64,000 nucleotides of DNA from Hyposmocoma kahamanoa (GCF_003589595.1 NW_020653945.1:4513026-4577025), one strand, 5' to 3'; counted from the stretch's first letter, positions 1 to 11,589 are shown. Made by a program: numbers and translations. The notes: a model not told the origin generated them from the sequence alone.

Positions 1-110
1 GCGCGCTGACATGTGATTGGTCGAGAGAAAAAATAGACACGCGAGCAGGAATTAGTTCTGTTGTCACCGTGCTGAAGTGTGATTGGATGAGAGCAATATT
101 AGCGGGAATA
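1..110. repeat. Two diverged 23-bp direct repeats
   Basis: The segments at 5-27 and 71-93 match at 20 of 23 positions, both containing GTGATTGG followed by a GAGAG end, with a 66-bp offset. They may be the edge of a dispersed repeat continuing left of the window. No coding potential is seen here. Confidence 0.4.
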
Positions 111-690
111 ATTCTTATTAGATCGCAATGAAAAATATTGGAAATTACAAGTAGACTTACTTAATTAAGTCATTCTGTTAAAAGAAAAATAAATAACAAT
201 TTGCATAACTTTTCTTCGCATGATCTACTGGTAAAATTGTACAATTAATTGTTATAGTAATTACCTGTTACGTTTAATAAACTACCTATTAATTGTCGAT
301 GATTTTTCTCATGTTAATGTTTTTTTGTTTTCTTGAGAATAAGCAGTACGCTCAGAACTGTTTGTTACCGTAGGTATAATGGGATAGTGCCTACGTGACC
401 CAGACAAGTATTAAGCGTCAGTGCGAGCCCTTTTCTAACGAAATACCCTACATATCCTGCCTTCGTGCTTCAACTAATAGTCTCTGTTAAAACCTTCTTA
501 GTCCAACTACACACGTCCCGGTTACTCCATTCAATTGACCAGCCGTGATCGGATAAAGCGATATAATGCATAATGCCCCCGGTAAATTGCCAGCAAACTC
601 TTTCAATAGATGTATGAGACAGTCGGAGGACAATGGCTTATGATGCTCATTCATTTCACGTAAAAGCAAATGATTTCGTTACGCGATAAG
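111..690. other. AT-rich stretch, nothing recognised
   Basis: No open frame with protein-like content, RNA gene or clear repeat was found. Confidence 0.5.
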
Positions 691-694
691 TTTT

Positions 695-1125
695 CGTTAC
701 ACCTTATTTTACTTAATCGAATGAAAATTTCATTGCACTAGGTCATGGTAGGGTATAAATAGGTATAATAACTAATAAATAAAATACTAATAACACATAT
801 ATTTTAAAACGCGTCGTAAAATTATGAGTACAAATAACGGTACTTCAATTTGAATCCGTAGAATAGACTTGAGTTTACAACTACTACTTAGTAGCAGCTT
901 GTTTGTCCTATCAATTAGTATTATAAAAAAATATGTTTTCTTGGCACTTTATTTTGCTTAAATGAAAATTTTATTACACTAAGTCTCGGCATTGTTAAAA
1001 ACAGTTACATGCTACTTATATCAGTTGTATTTAAAGAAGCGTCTTAAAATTATAGATGTGAATATAACTAACTTCAATTTGACTCTGTCGAATAAACCTA
1101 AGTTTGCGACTAGCTACCTTAAACG
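695..1125 (+). repeat. Diverged tandem duplication, about 245-bp unit
   Basis: Two successive copies share the same ordered blocks. Each has a TATTTT-GCTTAA-like start, then GAATGAAAATTT or AATGAAAATTTT, then a TCGTAAAATTAT or TCTTAAAATTAT block, ACTTCAATTTGA, and finally GAATAGACTTGAGTTT or GAATAAACCTAAGTTT. Copy 1 is about 700-895 and copy 2 about 945-1115. The copies are well diverged, so the duplication is old. Family unknown. Confidence 0.55.
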
Positions 1126-1184
1126 CAAACAGATTTTTTTTTATATCAAAATGTAAGTGCACATTTGACCTTCACATCACCCGA

Positions 1185-1550
1185 TGAAAATTGACGATAA
1201 GGTCGATGATGGAGGATGCACACCTAAATAAAGCCTATTCACTCTCGCCTTGGTAAGGTCCAAGTTATATAACGTTCAAGGAACAAGTCTGCAGGCAGGG
1301 AATTTCACTCGATAGCAGTTCGCCATATAAATGTGGAAGCGTAACGCTTCGTGTGAATCTTAAGAATATCCACAACATAGGGGTGGAACCCAAGCCTACG
1401 TCTAGTCCGTCGGTGATGGAAAGGAGAAGGCGGAATTACATCGCATACTCTCCGTAAAATATTATTCTGTAAAATACCGGCAAGCTGGCAACTTAACGGC
1501 GGTGTTCAAGGCTCTGCAGCTTCGCCTCTACTAATTGCAACTCACAGTAG
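1185..1550 (-). pseudogene. LINE 3'-coding fragment (family D), minus strand
   Basis: Read on the minus strand, this segment matches the element at 63172-63592. Both carry the C-terminal block of a non-LTR retrotransposon polyprotein, with recognisable peptides such as RRLGFHPYVVDIPK, NLDLFKAR and PSSTSSSLS. The reading frame is broken by indels, and no RT domain is present, so this is a 5'-truncated dead copy. A third, shorter piece lies at 21068-21155. The block is typical of jockey-like LINEs in Lepidoptera, from memory rather than a search. Confidence 0.7.
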
Positions 1551-1620
1551 TCACCGTACTGAGATTTAGAGACAGATATTCAATGTCTTATTTTTGATAT
1601 TGTAGAGTCACGTATTTTTC

Positions 1621-1808
1621 TAGGTGTAATTGCAGGCACATGGGACATGTCAAGTTATATCTCAGGATGAAGGGCGTAGTGGCGGCTCAGATCTTTGCGA
1701 TTTGTAGCTCTGAGTGGCACTGCAACTGTTATGGACAGGCGTGTAGCTTACCATCACGCACGCCTCGTTCGTCCCGTCACTTGATATCATAAAATAAAAT
1801 AAAAAACA
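1621..1808 (+). repeat. Dispersed repeat B, 3' part
   Basis: Contains the family B core (CAGGCACATGGGAC, CTCTGAGTGGCACTGCAACT, TTATGGACAGGCGTG) and the end CGTCACTTGATATCATAAAA followed by an A-rich tail. The 5' part of the roughly 300-bp consensus is missing. Confidence 0.8.
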
Positions 1809-2685
1809 AAATTGACTATTCTCTAAATTTTTACCTTTCAACTAAATTCTTATCGTAATTAGAAAAAATAAACGAGAACAGCATCGGCTAACTCCTCAAA
1901 CATGGTGTCCATTTTACGCAATCTTAATTATTTTCTCGCATTGTGTGAGAAAAGCGTTATACAACGTGTCTCGAAAGAAATAGTAATTGTTGGATGAGTC
2001 CAGAAAAGCAGGACCGCAGGCGAGGTCTTCTTAGATCCGAGTATGTCACGAATTCACGGACATCGTCGTAAAAGACCGCACTATTGTTATCATAGACTAC
2101 CTTGCGAAGAGTATCTTAAATGATTATAAGATTCTGAAAACTGATTCTAATCTTTATTTCCTATTGCAGAGGGAACAATATACTGTTTGCGATGTCTCAA
2201 GATTTATTAAACGTACCGTCACGTCACAATGACGTTTACCCAATGTCACAGGGAACTTTTTTGCCCAATAATCACCGAAGAATCGAACACACACCCTTTT
2301 TTCTCCTCCCTAGAGAGGTCATCTTACACTGGCTTATACTCGGTCGACGTCGTAAATCAATTTTCAGTAGACACATCGGATTGGATGGGGAATATGTTTT
2401 TTCTTTTCTTGGCAAATAAAATTCCATTTTACGGCCAGTTTATGGTTGTGTCGTATATATACTGGGATATGGAATGCGGACCGACATCAAAGATAAGATA
2501 GTTATTGCTTCTATGTAGATATTTTAGATATGGGGAAGACAAGGTCGTAGAAAGTTAATACTTATGTAATATTACTCTTATTATTGAAAGTATGTGCTAC
2601 ATTTTCGGTTTTTTTTTGTTTAGAAATAGTCTATAGTAATACTGTCGCCGTTAGTTGAAAGGGCGTATGTGACATTTATTCAAAA
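1809..2685. other. No recognised feature
   Basis: Short overlapping open frames occur at 2192-2501 in two plus-strand frames. They show no recognisable domain, and I treat them as chance. Confidence 0.4.
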
Positions 2686-2689
2686 ATAT

Positions 2690-2875
2690 TATTATTTATA
2701 CTGCTATAATCAGTAAAGTTGAAGTCAAACTCAAATAATCATTTATTCCATACGTAAACTTTTTACACTTGAAAACGTCATTTTTTAGGCTAATGCTCGT
2801 TCACTGTGCTGACATCCCTGAGAAGAACAAGCAATAAACTCTAGGGATTGCTCTTTCAGTTACAGACACATACAA
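2690..2875 (-). repeat. CR1-like LINE 3' UTR fragment
   Basis: Shares ordered blocks with the 3' UTR at 51700-51850: GTCAAA-type repeats near the end, ACTTGAAA, GCTCGTTCACT or GCTCGTTGACTAC, and CTCTAGGGATTGCTCTT. Orientation is minus, as for the 51.7-kb element. Only the untranslated end is present. Confidence 0.65.
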
Positions 2876-2892
2876 GAATTTGGACGATCTGC

Positions 2893-3012
2893 TAACTCGT
2901 CACGTAGCTCAGTTCGTTTTACGCTACGGTACAGCAGCGTGGTCGCAGGTTCAAATCCTGTCTGGTCGAATGAATTTTTGTTTGTGTTCGATCTTCGTAT
3001 TAATAATCAATA
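2893..3012 (+). repeat. tRNA-derived SINE, family C
   Basis: A tRNA-like head carries a box A-like TAGCTCAGTTCG and a box B-like GGTTCAAATCC, 3' followed by the family tail GTTCGATCTTCGTATTAATAAT. Other copies are at 20755-20885, 58068-58200 and 63015-63145. The anticodon arm does not fold as a clean tRNA, so this is a retroposon and not a tRNA gene. Confidence 0.75.
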
Positions 3013-3417
3013 TAAGAACATTTTTTACGCTTTTTTAAGTGTTTATCTTTATAAAAATACTTCTCTGGCATATTACATTTCAGCTGTAAACCCTGCTTTA
3101 AATTAATAATGCAGAATGAAGTCGGAAGACAAAAGAACGGAATTCCATGAATGAACGACAATGCTGTATCGGCACAACTTTACTAACTTCTTACTAACAA
3201 GCTCTCTTTAATGGTCGAAGGGAAAAAATACTCGACGTTTCTTCCGGCATAGTAATGATTCCTAAACTTTAGTGGGATAGAAAAAAGTTTCAGCAAAAAG
3301 GGTTCGCTTTCGTTATTACCTGAACTTGTACTTGAACCTCAAGGTTCAAGTACTCAAGTACATACATACTTTACTTTTAGAGTAAGAGTGAGTTAATTTG
3401 TTTTGGTAAAATTGTGA
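3013..3417. other. No recognised feature
   Basis: A short self-complementary CTTGAACCTCAAGGTTCAAG hairpin occurs at about 3332-3351. Otherwise nothing is recognised. Confidence 0.4.
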
Positions 3418-3933
3418 CATCGAGTATATAACCTGAAATAGAGACCTAATGAGGGTCATCCATCCCTGGCAACTCATCAGGTAAATGAGCCTTGTGTCAC
3501 TTTTAAATATCAACTCTCGTTTGCGCTGAAATCACAAATTAGAAAGCTGAAATAGTACAGCGCCAACAACTGACCTGTGTGTACGTCTCCATATTCCAAA
3601 AATATTCCGTATTTGTTGTAATAAAGATATATTTAACAATGGGGGCTGTTCCATTCGGTGGTGTGGGAAAAACAGCGAAACATCTAATTACAAAATAAAC
3701 GGAATCACATTTCATCGGTGATTAAATGTTATATATATATGTAGTTTTACAATTTTCGTCCATTATAGCAAAGTACAAGTTAAACTGCTTGCTTTGAATT
3801 GAAACAATTCTTTCGAATTCGGGCTGGCCAATCGGAGTAATGATGTAGATGAGAGTAATGATTTGGCAGAAAATTATTTTTCAAACAAAATTAAATGACA
3901 TTTCGTCTCTATTTCAGGTTATATACTCAATAA
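3418..3933. mobile_element. Nonautonomous TIR element P1, copy 1
   Basis: The left end reads CATCGAGTATATAACCTGAA and the right end is its near-perfect inverse (TTCAGGTTATATACTCAATA). That gives terminal inverted repeats of about 26 bp around 516 bp of noncoding DNA. Two further copies exist (10545-10933, truncated; 59331-59827, complete with an 8-bp target duplication). No target duplication is readable here, because the right end is mutated. The 8-bp class suggests hAT or P superfamily. Confidence 0.8.
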
Positions 3934-4520
3934 ACAGTGGATAAAAAGATTCTCACAAAAATGTATAAAAAAGGCATTTTTGTTAACATTATCAGGAAAC
4001 GTTCCGTGCCAGTCAAAAATAGACATCCAAAATAATAATAACAATTTATTTCTTTAAAAAGGTACAACACTTAAACTAAACCTACAAATACATTTCACAA
4101 TTAAAACAATCCAAATTTGAACGTATTTACGTCGTACAGTGGTAATTTAAAATGGCGGAATGTCGATTATTATTTTTCTTTTTTTCTTTTCAGGTAAAAC
4201 TTCAAAATTAAATATTTTTCCCGAATACTTCGTAACCGTTGACCTCATTTATCTCAGGTCACAGATACAAATTCAAAATTTGGGCTTCGCCATGACTTGT
4301 AGAATCAAATTTCATGCTACTGGCTAAGAAACAGCCGAATAACACTGCTCGTAGATTGTGCAATTTAATTATGATGACAAGAAAGCTTCGCTTCGTTATG
4401 TGCTTCGATAAAGTAAAACTATGGGAAAAATATACGTGAGAACCTCGGAGTTTCCTGGTCGACAGGCTTCATCTGGTAAGTATACGCTCTTGGAAATACC
4501 GTACTACTAGATAAATTTTA
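3934..4520. other. No recognised feature
   Basis: AT-rich sequence. A LINE-tail-like stretch with AATAATAATAACAATTTATT lies at about 4030-4060. No coding potential is seen. Confidence 0.35.
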
Positions 4521-4524
4521 AATA

Positions 4525-4650
4525 AAAAAAATAAAATGCATTTATTTCAGACAACAATAGAACCATAACAATTTTAGTATTACAAAAAAAATGAAAGAAC
4601 TGTATTAGTATACAAACTTAAAAGGACCAGTGCCTTAGTAGGCCCCTGTC
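4525..4650 (-). repeat. Possible LINE 3' UTR fragment
   Basis: On the minus strand this ends in an AT-rich TTTATTT-type tail. It contains GGACCAGTGCCTTAGTAGGC and GACAACAATAGAACCATAAC, which resemble 3' UTRs of lepidopteran LINEs as I remember them. No coding part is attached. Confidence 0.35.
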
Positions 4651-4687
4651 CCATCTGTTTGCAACAACTGTCAATAGTTTTTTTTAG

Positions 4688-4922
4688 ACCTCCTTGTGAA
4701 AGAGTTCGTCCAGGGAAGTACTGCTACATAACCTATTTCTGCCGCCAAGCAGTAATGTCAGCGTCACTGCGTTCCGGTTTCGAAGGGCAGGGGTTGAAAT
4801 TACAGGCACATGGGACTTGTCAAATTAAAGCTCTGAGTGGCACTGCAACTGTTATGGACAGGCGTGTCGTTTACCACCAGGCGCACAACTTGTTCATTCT
4901 GTCAATTAGTTTTATAAAAAAA
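4688..4922 (+). repeat. Dispersed repeat B, internally deleted
   Basis: Begins at CCTCCTTGTGAAAGAGTTCG and ends in a TTTTATAAAAAAAG tail. It contains TTTCTGCCGCCAAGCAGTAA and CTCTGAGTGGCACTGCAACT. About 50 bp between the TTGTCAA block and the AAAGCTCTGAGTG block are missing relative to the 47.2-kb copy. The open frame across 4659-5075 is a by-product of this repeat, not a gene. Confidence 0.85.
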
Positions 4923-7139
4923 GTCTGTGGCAGCTGGCACTCATTGACGCGGCGCAGCGTTCGCGCCGAAACCATCAATACTTGCATCTGTAAACACTCC
5001 GGACGCACTAAAGTGCCGCAGCAGCAGCAACAGAATCCTGAACATGCCGTTGTACTGCATTCGCATTGCATTTAGTCAACATTATTGTTATTTACTCAGA
5101 ACAGTAAAAAAAACAAACGTACTGGTCATGTAGACAAATGTGGAAAACGCATTCGAAAACATAATTATGTGACGAACCACAAGACGGTAAAGCAGGTAGC
5201 AATACCTGTAATAGAATAGTCGGAGATTGCGTTTCACTCGCACAATCCCCACTGTGCAATGAACCGATTTCCTCTAAACCAGTTGTCCTCGTGCTATTTT
5301 GTACACGCTTGTTCACACTACAGCAATGTTTTATTATATTATGACAAACGGACTACCTTGTATACATTTTGAATACCCTTGTGGTTAAACTTTATTTATC
5401 TGTCTTACTCGTTGAAGACAGAAAAACAAACAAATTGTTTGGTTACGTTTTTAAGAATAATTTAGTTATTTGTTTGATAAATAATTTCTTTTCGAACATT
5501 GACTTATTTTCGAACGTCACTATCAATTTCATGAAAACACTGTGTTTTTCTCTAGAAGCGCAATAACAGGCAATTAAAGTTTAGAATTTAATTTCTATAC
5601 CATAGATATATGATTATATCTATATTTTATAAGTAATAATTATAAGATTAAAGATTGTCATACAAAATTGTTTCTACGGAGGGGTCGTTGGCGCTGAATT
5701 TATCCAACTACTAACACCTAAAAGATCTGAGTCGGGATTTTTATTCCACAAATCCCCACAGCCTAGTAAGTACTCCTTTTATAACGAGTTTTGGAATTAA
5801 TCCCAGTAGGAATTTGTAGACCAAACCGTAGATTCCCTGTAATATCATTTAGACGGTTAGAACGTATTAAAATTAAAACGAACAATGCAACATATACTTT
5901 GTCTTCGACAAGATAAATTTACGTATCTTTAAACAAAAAATTAAGAAGTTGCAGCAAGTGGAGTCGCGCTGCGCCGAATTGCGCAGCTGGTACTCTACGT
6001 AAATGCAATACTTATAATACAGAACATACGCTCTACAAAATAAAGTATACATTTCTTTGAATGCAAAAAAAATTAAAGAGTAGAGTCGCTGTCGTGGTTT
6101 CTCAACAATATTATTAGGGTATTCTTTGAAAGGCAGACTGTTGCTGAGTGACATAGTTGCGTAAAACGTTATCGTCTATCAACAGCACGATGTCTTCTGT
6201 TAGTTAACCAGTAATTTCGTACACGTTGATTTACATACTTTAAATCCTGGCGCCAACTAACAGGATGGGTCGGCAGGGGATCTTTCGACATCCCTACACG
6301 CAAGCGTCCTTTAGTCCTGAAGCATTCCGACATCGTGCTGGCGCCTGATCTTCTCAAGGCTATCCGGAGGCTGCGTCGCCTATAGCTTTATTTTGCAGCT
6401 TCGATCATTATCATTGAAATTGCAACTATAATGTCATAATCTTACGGTATATTACTATTCGTCATCTAAAAATCCCTTGCCATCCCGTCCTGTCAGTGGG
6501 CGCCGGGCGTTACTTGCGGTGGAAAATTATCCAACGCTTCGGGACAGTGAAATGAAAGCTGCCTCTAAACAAATGCAATCAAGGAAAACGGTGACAATTT
6601 TAGTCTCTAATCGCCCATCACACGAATGCTAGACTCCACTATGTCAATTCAAGTCATTTGCTAAATAAGACAGTGTCAAACTACTTGTATGCCATAAAAA
6701 AACAATTGCTATTTTTATTTTTTTCGAAGTAGTATGTTATTTTCTATAATTGTTTGTAGTATATTCATGTACTAAAGATGTGCTACGACATAAAATAAAG
6801 CACATTTTATATCTTTTTATTTATAGTATATCCATGCATCTACTTAATAAGTCAATCTATTTACGCCTACAGAGGAAACAATACAATCCGCACGTTCCAT
6901 AACAGAATAATATAGTACAGCCTGCAATCACAAAAACACGTGTTTCGAATTCTAAATGAACGTGTTCAAATATAGTTCGCAAATATCGGGGTATTTGTTG
7001 AGACAGTTGCTGATTTTTTCTTTTCCCTATAGTCCTGCGTAGATGGATTTAGATATTTACAAAATCTGTCTACTACCATACTACCATACTATAATATGAC
7101 AGGTAACTTACGGTACGGTCAGAGAACAAAAAGTAACGA
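4923..7139. other. No recognised feature
   Basis: Short open frames on both strands show no domain or codon pattern worth calling. No repeat shared with the rest of the window was spotted. Confidence 0.4.
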
Positions 7140-7262
7140 GAACGGACACTCTCCGCCCCTCCCTAGCTTCAGATACCGCACCACGCCCCGCACATTGACG
7201 GTCACATTGACTGAACGGCAGCAAGGCTGTCGGCGAGCCTTTTCGCGCTAAGACGGTTTTGA
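7140..7262 (+). promoter_or_regulatory. GC-rich, promoter-like patch upstream of THAP-like exon
   Basis: This stretch is clearly richer in G+C than its surroundings (for example CTCCGCCCCTCCCTAGC and CACGCCCCGCACATTGACGG). It contains the duplicated ACATTGAC-GGTC / ACATTGACTG motif and ends about 70 bp before the candidate start codon. The promoter role is inferred from composition and position only. Confidence 0.25.
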
Positions 7263-7330
7263 TAGTTTTCATTGATTCATTACGCAACTTGTATGTTAAT
7301 ATATAACATCATTGTAAGTCTACTATTTAT

Positions 7331-7390
7331 AATGGCCGTGAATTGTGCTGTGTGCGGCTGTTTATCATCATCTAAACGGTATAGAGAAGT
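7331..7390 (+). CDS. Possible first coding exon of a THAP zinc-finger protein
   Basis: The frame starting at ATG 7331 opens with MAVNCAVCGC, in which cysteines 5 and 10 give the CX4C spacing that starts the C2CH zinc-binding THAP domain. A serine- and basic-rich SSSKRYRE follows. After about 20 codons the sequence reads AGAA followed by GTAAGT, a strong insect 5' splice site, so the open frame beyond it would be intron. The downstream C and H ligands would lie in a later exon that I could not find. GC-rich, CpG-containing DNA at 7145-7260 lies just upstream. THAP domains occur in host transcription factors and in P-element-type transposases, so either origin is possible. This is a motif-level guess. 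Confidence 0.3.
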
Positions 7391-7897
7391 AAGTAAAAAA
7401 ACACATGTCTATATATATTCGGTTATTGTTTTCTTCATTTATTTAGTGCAGAGTAATATTTACAGATTTATTATATCAATATAATGAGACGCCATAACTT
7501 CGTGAGCTAGTAGACAATGGTTCTCCAATTTTCAATTTGTGTTGCATTACATTTTAAGTGCTTTTAATATAACTTTTAAATAAATCTATATTCTATTTAG
7601 TGAATTAATGAGAAATATAATATTATATCAATATAAATACCTGATGAAGATGTGTGATTTTTAGAATTCTATTAATAGAATTATAGACAGATTCGCGTTA
7701 GAATTTTCGTTGTGTTTCCGCTCTGACCACGTAATGTAATAAGTACGATAAAGTGATGGGTAGCCCTGCCACTTCAGCACACATTTGCGCGTGTGCATAT
7801 AGCGCCTTGCTGTATGTAGTAGTAGTAGGTAAATAACTTTCGACCGTTGTATTGAGTGTCCGCGGTGTGGTACGGTACGAATGCACACAAAGTCATA
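7391..7897. other. Mostly unrecognised, with one perfect palindrome
   Basis: An 18-bp perfect palindrome (AATTCTATTAATAGAATT) lies at 7665-7682. A GTCCGCGGTGTGG piece at about 7858-7870 resembles the inverse of the end of the TIR element that starts next to it. Confidence 0.4.
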
Positions 7898-8075
7898 AAG
7901 CGCAGGACACACCGCGAACGAAATTAGCTAATTTAACTTAGCTCACATAGTTGCATGCAGTTAAGCTAAGAAAAAACGTAGGAAGTAGTGATTATGGACA
8001 CGTGCGGGGGTGAAAGGCGACATATTTTATATATCTAGCAGGATCGTTGGGTTACTTTAATTATACCCCGCCCAA
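7898..8075 (+). mobile_element. Fragment of TIR element M2
   Basis: The left end AAGCGCAGGACACACCGCGA matches the terminal repeat of the 548-bp element at 27612-28159. The following TTAACTTAGCTCACATAGTTG and GCGACATATTTTATAT blocks match its interior. The opposite terminus is absent. Confidence 0.65.
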
Positions 8076-8375
8076 CCATTTTTTTAACTTTTGACATATA
8101 TAGCCTACCTACGAAGTTCCGTGATTATTGACATACATCCATAGACAACAAAATGCAATACTTCCTGGACTCTTTTATTTTTTAATTTTAGAGAAGCGAT
8201 GTGCTCTCTAGCTCCGATGTTTATCGCGTCAACAGATTATGTAACGAAAATTATTCAAATTGATTAATTTTGGTACCTGTCTAATAAATTATAATGAAAT
8301 GAAATAAATTATAAATAATAATTATAAACTTTTATTGTTTATTATAATTAATTCGTAATCTCTGTAAAAGAATGT

Positions 8376-9003
8376 ATGGTTATTACCCCCTTGCTTTATC
8401 CCACTACCTTCACCTTGGGTATGGTTAATGACAGAACACTGGAAGTGAGACGCAATTTAGCTCTGGTAACCCATATATTTCGTTTGGTGCGTGGAATCAC
8501 GTACAACCCAGATGTATTATCGATGATAGGTTTTTTGTGCCTAGGTTCAATTTGGTGCGATCTCACAGAAAAAGGTTGTTTGCAATCATGCTACACGATC
8601 TAAGGTAAGTAAGTTAGCTTCTTTACCAAGAGCGCTATGTCTTAACCAAATGCTTCTCTTTGACTCCTCGTTGGACATATTTACATGTTCGGAACATAAA
8701 TTCGTACTTTCCGCGGGACGCTACCTTGAAACTTTGACTAGAGACAGCAGTATTATGTGACTTAAAAAATATTCCATTCTTTATAATAATAATAATATTG
8801 CAGTAATAGTATAATAATAACGTACTTACAACGTATGTAATTTCATGTAATTTTTCAATTTTGTTTGATTTATTGTATCAATTGTATTTTCAATGACAAT
8901 AATTTGTATATACTTAAATACTATCCACTATTACAATTGCGTTTGGATATTGATCTGTTAGCAGTATGTAATTTATTGTAAATAAATAAATAAATAAAAA
9001 ATA
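8376..9003 (+). pseudogene. LINE C-terminal remnant with 3' UTR and AAAT tail
   Basis: The frame at 8376-8600 contains TLEVRRNLALVTHIFRLVRG and TYNPDVLSMIGF. A one-base shift then continues as VPRFNLVRSH, the pattern of the region C-terminal to the RT domain in CR1/jockey-group LINEs. The continuation to about 8730 is frameshifted. It is followed by AT-rich DNA ending in an (AAAT)n tail at 8979-8998, a normal LINE terminus. The copy is 5'-truncated and dead. Confidence 0.6.
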
Positions 9004-9149
9004 AACAACATCTGCTTTTTTGAACCCGCTCACATTCACGATTCGTAAATAAAATCGATTTGTTATAAAACAGTCGAATCGGAAACGCATTAGAACATCA
9101 CTAATTGTTTAGAATTCGAGCTGTCAAAAGTGAAATAAATGGTTGTACG

Positions 9150-9295
9150 GACTATAGCTCGGTTAGCTTAGTTCGCGGTGTGAACCGATGTATGGAAAGA
9201 TGCCCAGGGTACGTGAGCTAAGCTGACTTAGCTAGCACGTATTTGAATGCAAAGCTAACTTAAGAAAATACGTAGTAAGTAGTGACTATTACCTT
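9150..9295. mobile_element. Rearranged fragment of TIR element M2
   Basis: CTCGGTTAGCTTAGTTCGCG followed by GTGTGAAC matches the right end region of the element at 27612-28159. Internal blocks (GAGCTAAGCTGACTTAGC, GTAGTAAGTAGTGACTAT) follow in the orientation seen at 7898. It looks like an internally deleted or inverted copy. Confidence 0.5.
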
Positions 9296-10100
9296 CCGCC
9301 CTTTCCTTTACCCCACTGACCTTCTGTATAAGTCTTGTGAGGTACTAACTGTAAGGCAATTATTTATTAAGTCCACGGTTCTCAAACAGCACATTGCACT
9401 CCTATATAAGTGTAAGTAGTACTTTTCTACTACTACAGATTAACAACAAACGGAAAGATATTGCCTGTCCCAAAATTGTATCATCAAAACATGTGTTTAT
9501 TCCAATCAACTATTTGCTACAAATTATTGTCTCAAAAAATAATGTTGTAGTTGTGTTATGTACGGACAACGGCACGCCAGGCTACACATTTTTGTTCAAA
9601 AATCGCCTCCAGTGCAACGGAACAAGATACGTCAATGTGTAGCTTGATATGCTGGCGTGTGTACTTACGTATTTAAATAATTTAGCCGTTTAAAAAAATT
9701 AATGGTAAAAAAAGAAATTTTATACGCATTAATGACGAATTGGGTATGTCCGTACTATGAAAGCGTTCATACTTTACGTAAATTAGTTTCGATCGCAGAT
9801 GACAACTGATCGGTCACAGAGGCAGTTAAACTAAAAATAACCCTATATACATACAATGTTCTTTGAATTTAAATTGCGTCAACTTTACTAAAGCCATAGT
9901 GAACATTTTATAAAATATTAACTGCTTAATATAGCTGTGTTTTCGAGTTTGCAATGCTCGTTGTCACAATGAGAGCCCGCTCAAGTATTTTGGCTTGCAC
10001 CCAAGGCGTTTGCATCAACAGGTTTTGTTTAAAAATTCTTATTAATACAAACTTTGTAAATGAAATTGCAAAGCTTTATTATCGATTTATTATTTTATAG
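9296..10100. other. Small repeat scraps only
   Basis: A piece at about 9715-9765 is the inverse of 11140-11185 (GGGTATGTCC / GGACATACCC with flanks). A SINE A head scrap lies at about 9810-9830. No gene is seen. Confidence 0.35.
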
Positions 10101-10103
10101 CTT

Positions 10104-10350
10104 TTTAATCGACTTCAAAAAAAGGAGATGGTTCTCAATTCGTCTGTATTTATTTTTTGTATGTATGTTACGCGACAATTCGATTTGTGCAACGGATTTT
10201 GATGATTCTTTTTTGGTGGAAAGGGGGTACCTCTTTAGTGTTCCCATTTAAATTTGAAGAAAACATTCCACCTCTAAGGGTGGCAAACTAGGGGATGAAT
10301 CCGGTTTCGCGAACTTTCCGGTAACCGATTTCAATAAAACTTGGCATGTA
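10104..10350 (+). repeat. Dispersed repeat E
   Basis: Starts with AATCGACTTCAAAAAAAGGA and contains GTTACGCGACAATTC, GGAAAGGGGGTACC, ATTTAAATTTGAAGAAAAC and GGGGATGAATCCGGTTTCGC. Other copies are at 21418, 29498, 32641, 42664 and 55789. Complete copies begin and end with an inverted AACCGACYTC. There is no coding capacity. Confidence 0.8.
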
Positions 10351-10544
10351 ATTCCACGAAAGAAGGATGGCGCAAGCTGCCCCAATAACGACGAAGAGCC
10401 GTTCATGGACTTTGCTAGTACAATTATGCGTTTTAGTTTATGCCTAGTTATCAATATATTTTTGTATATTTTTAGAAGTCTTGTGAAACATTGTATTTTA
10501 TAATAGATACAAGAACGCTACCATAGATTAGGTAACGTTCACGC

Positions 10545-10933
10545 ATGATCCACTTCAATACAACCAGTTTAACTAGAGCTTAGCTATTATGGATGGAAAT
10601 TGAAAAACTACATTTTTAATATTTAATTACCGACGAAATGTGATGCCGTTTGTTTTGTAATTAGATGTTTTGATTCTTTCCCACAACACCTAATGGAACA
10701 GCCCCCCGTTGTTAGAGATATTATCTTTATTACAAGAAATATAAAACATTTTTGGAATATACGGAGAAGTACACACAGGTCTGTTGTTGGCGCTGTACTA
10801 TTTCAGCTTTCTAATTTGTAAATTCAGCGCAAACGAGAGTTGATATTTAAAAGTGATATAAGGCCTATTTGCCTGATTAGTTGCTGGGGATGGATGGCCC
10901 TTATTTCGTCTACATTTCTGGTTATACTCGATG
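10545..10933. mobile_element. TIR element P1, copy 2, truncated
   Basis: Carries the interior and one terminus (CTGGTTATACTCGATG) of the P1 family, in the same orientation as the complete copy at 59331. The other terminus is lost. Flanking bases after the terminus (GTTTCACA) differ from those of the other copies, which supports the element boundary. Confidence 0.75.
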
Positions 10934-11589
10934 GTTTCACATTTTCACTCAAACGTGATGTAAATAATTCATTATATTGAATCGCCACCACAGCCATCGT
11001 TAGTAACGTCAATGTTTATTAAAAGCGTTACCAATTTCTACACGATTGACTTTCTGACAGAAAACTACATAATTGAGTAACTAATGGTCAGTGATCGGAA
11101 TTGAGAGAATTCATTTACCTAAATTCCGTTCGTTTTCTTAATATGGACATACCCATTTTGTCACCAATGAGTATAAAATTTCCTTTTATTTTCTATTTAT
11201 TGTCTAGGTTGCCTTTTTTTATCTTTTAAATGGCTAACGTATTTAAATGTGTAAGTAGGTACCTATAGAATAACAGCAATATTGTTTTTTAAGACAGTGA
11301 TTTGTAGCAAATGCTTAAATAAAGCAATTACGTAAATAGTTCAATAGTTTATGAGTGGACCCAATTTAGACAACGTAGCTTACACATGGCGCAAACAAAT
11401 GATATCTACCAATAACTTATTAAAGCCTGATTTTTTTTCTATAACGTAGCTACGTTGTTTTTTTTACGATGTAGACGTATTTACGTATATATATCGTGCA
11501 TACTTACAATTTAATATTTAAAAAAAAACGAAAATGGGAGTTTTGCAGCAAAAATTTAACTTTCTAACTTTTTTTTTATAATACTGAGT
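10934..11589. other. No recognised gene
   Basis: Only a short repeat shared in inverse with 9715-9765 is visible, at about 11140-11185. Confidence 0.35.

Noticed and set aside
2905..2970. tRNA gene suggested by a TAGCTCAGT...GGTTCAAATCC pattern
   Set aside because: The same tail GTTCGATCTTCGTATTAATA occurs at several loci, so it is SINE family C.
4659..5075. 138-codon open frame
   Set aside because: It is largely a translation of repeat B (SGTATVMDRRVVYHQAHNLF appears wherever the repeat does), not a gene.
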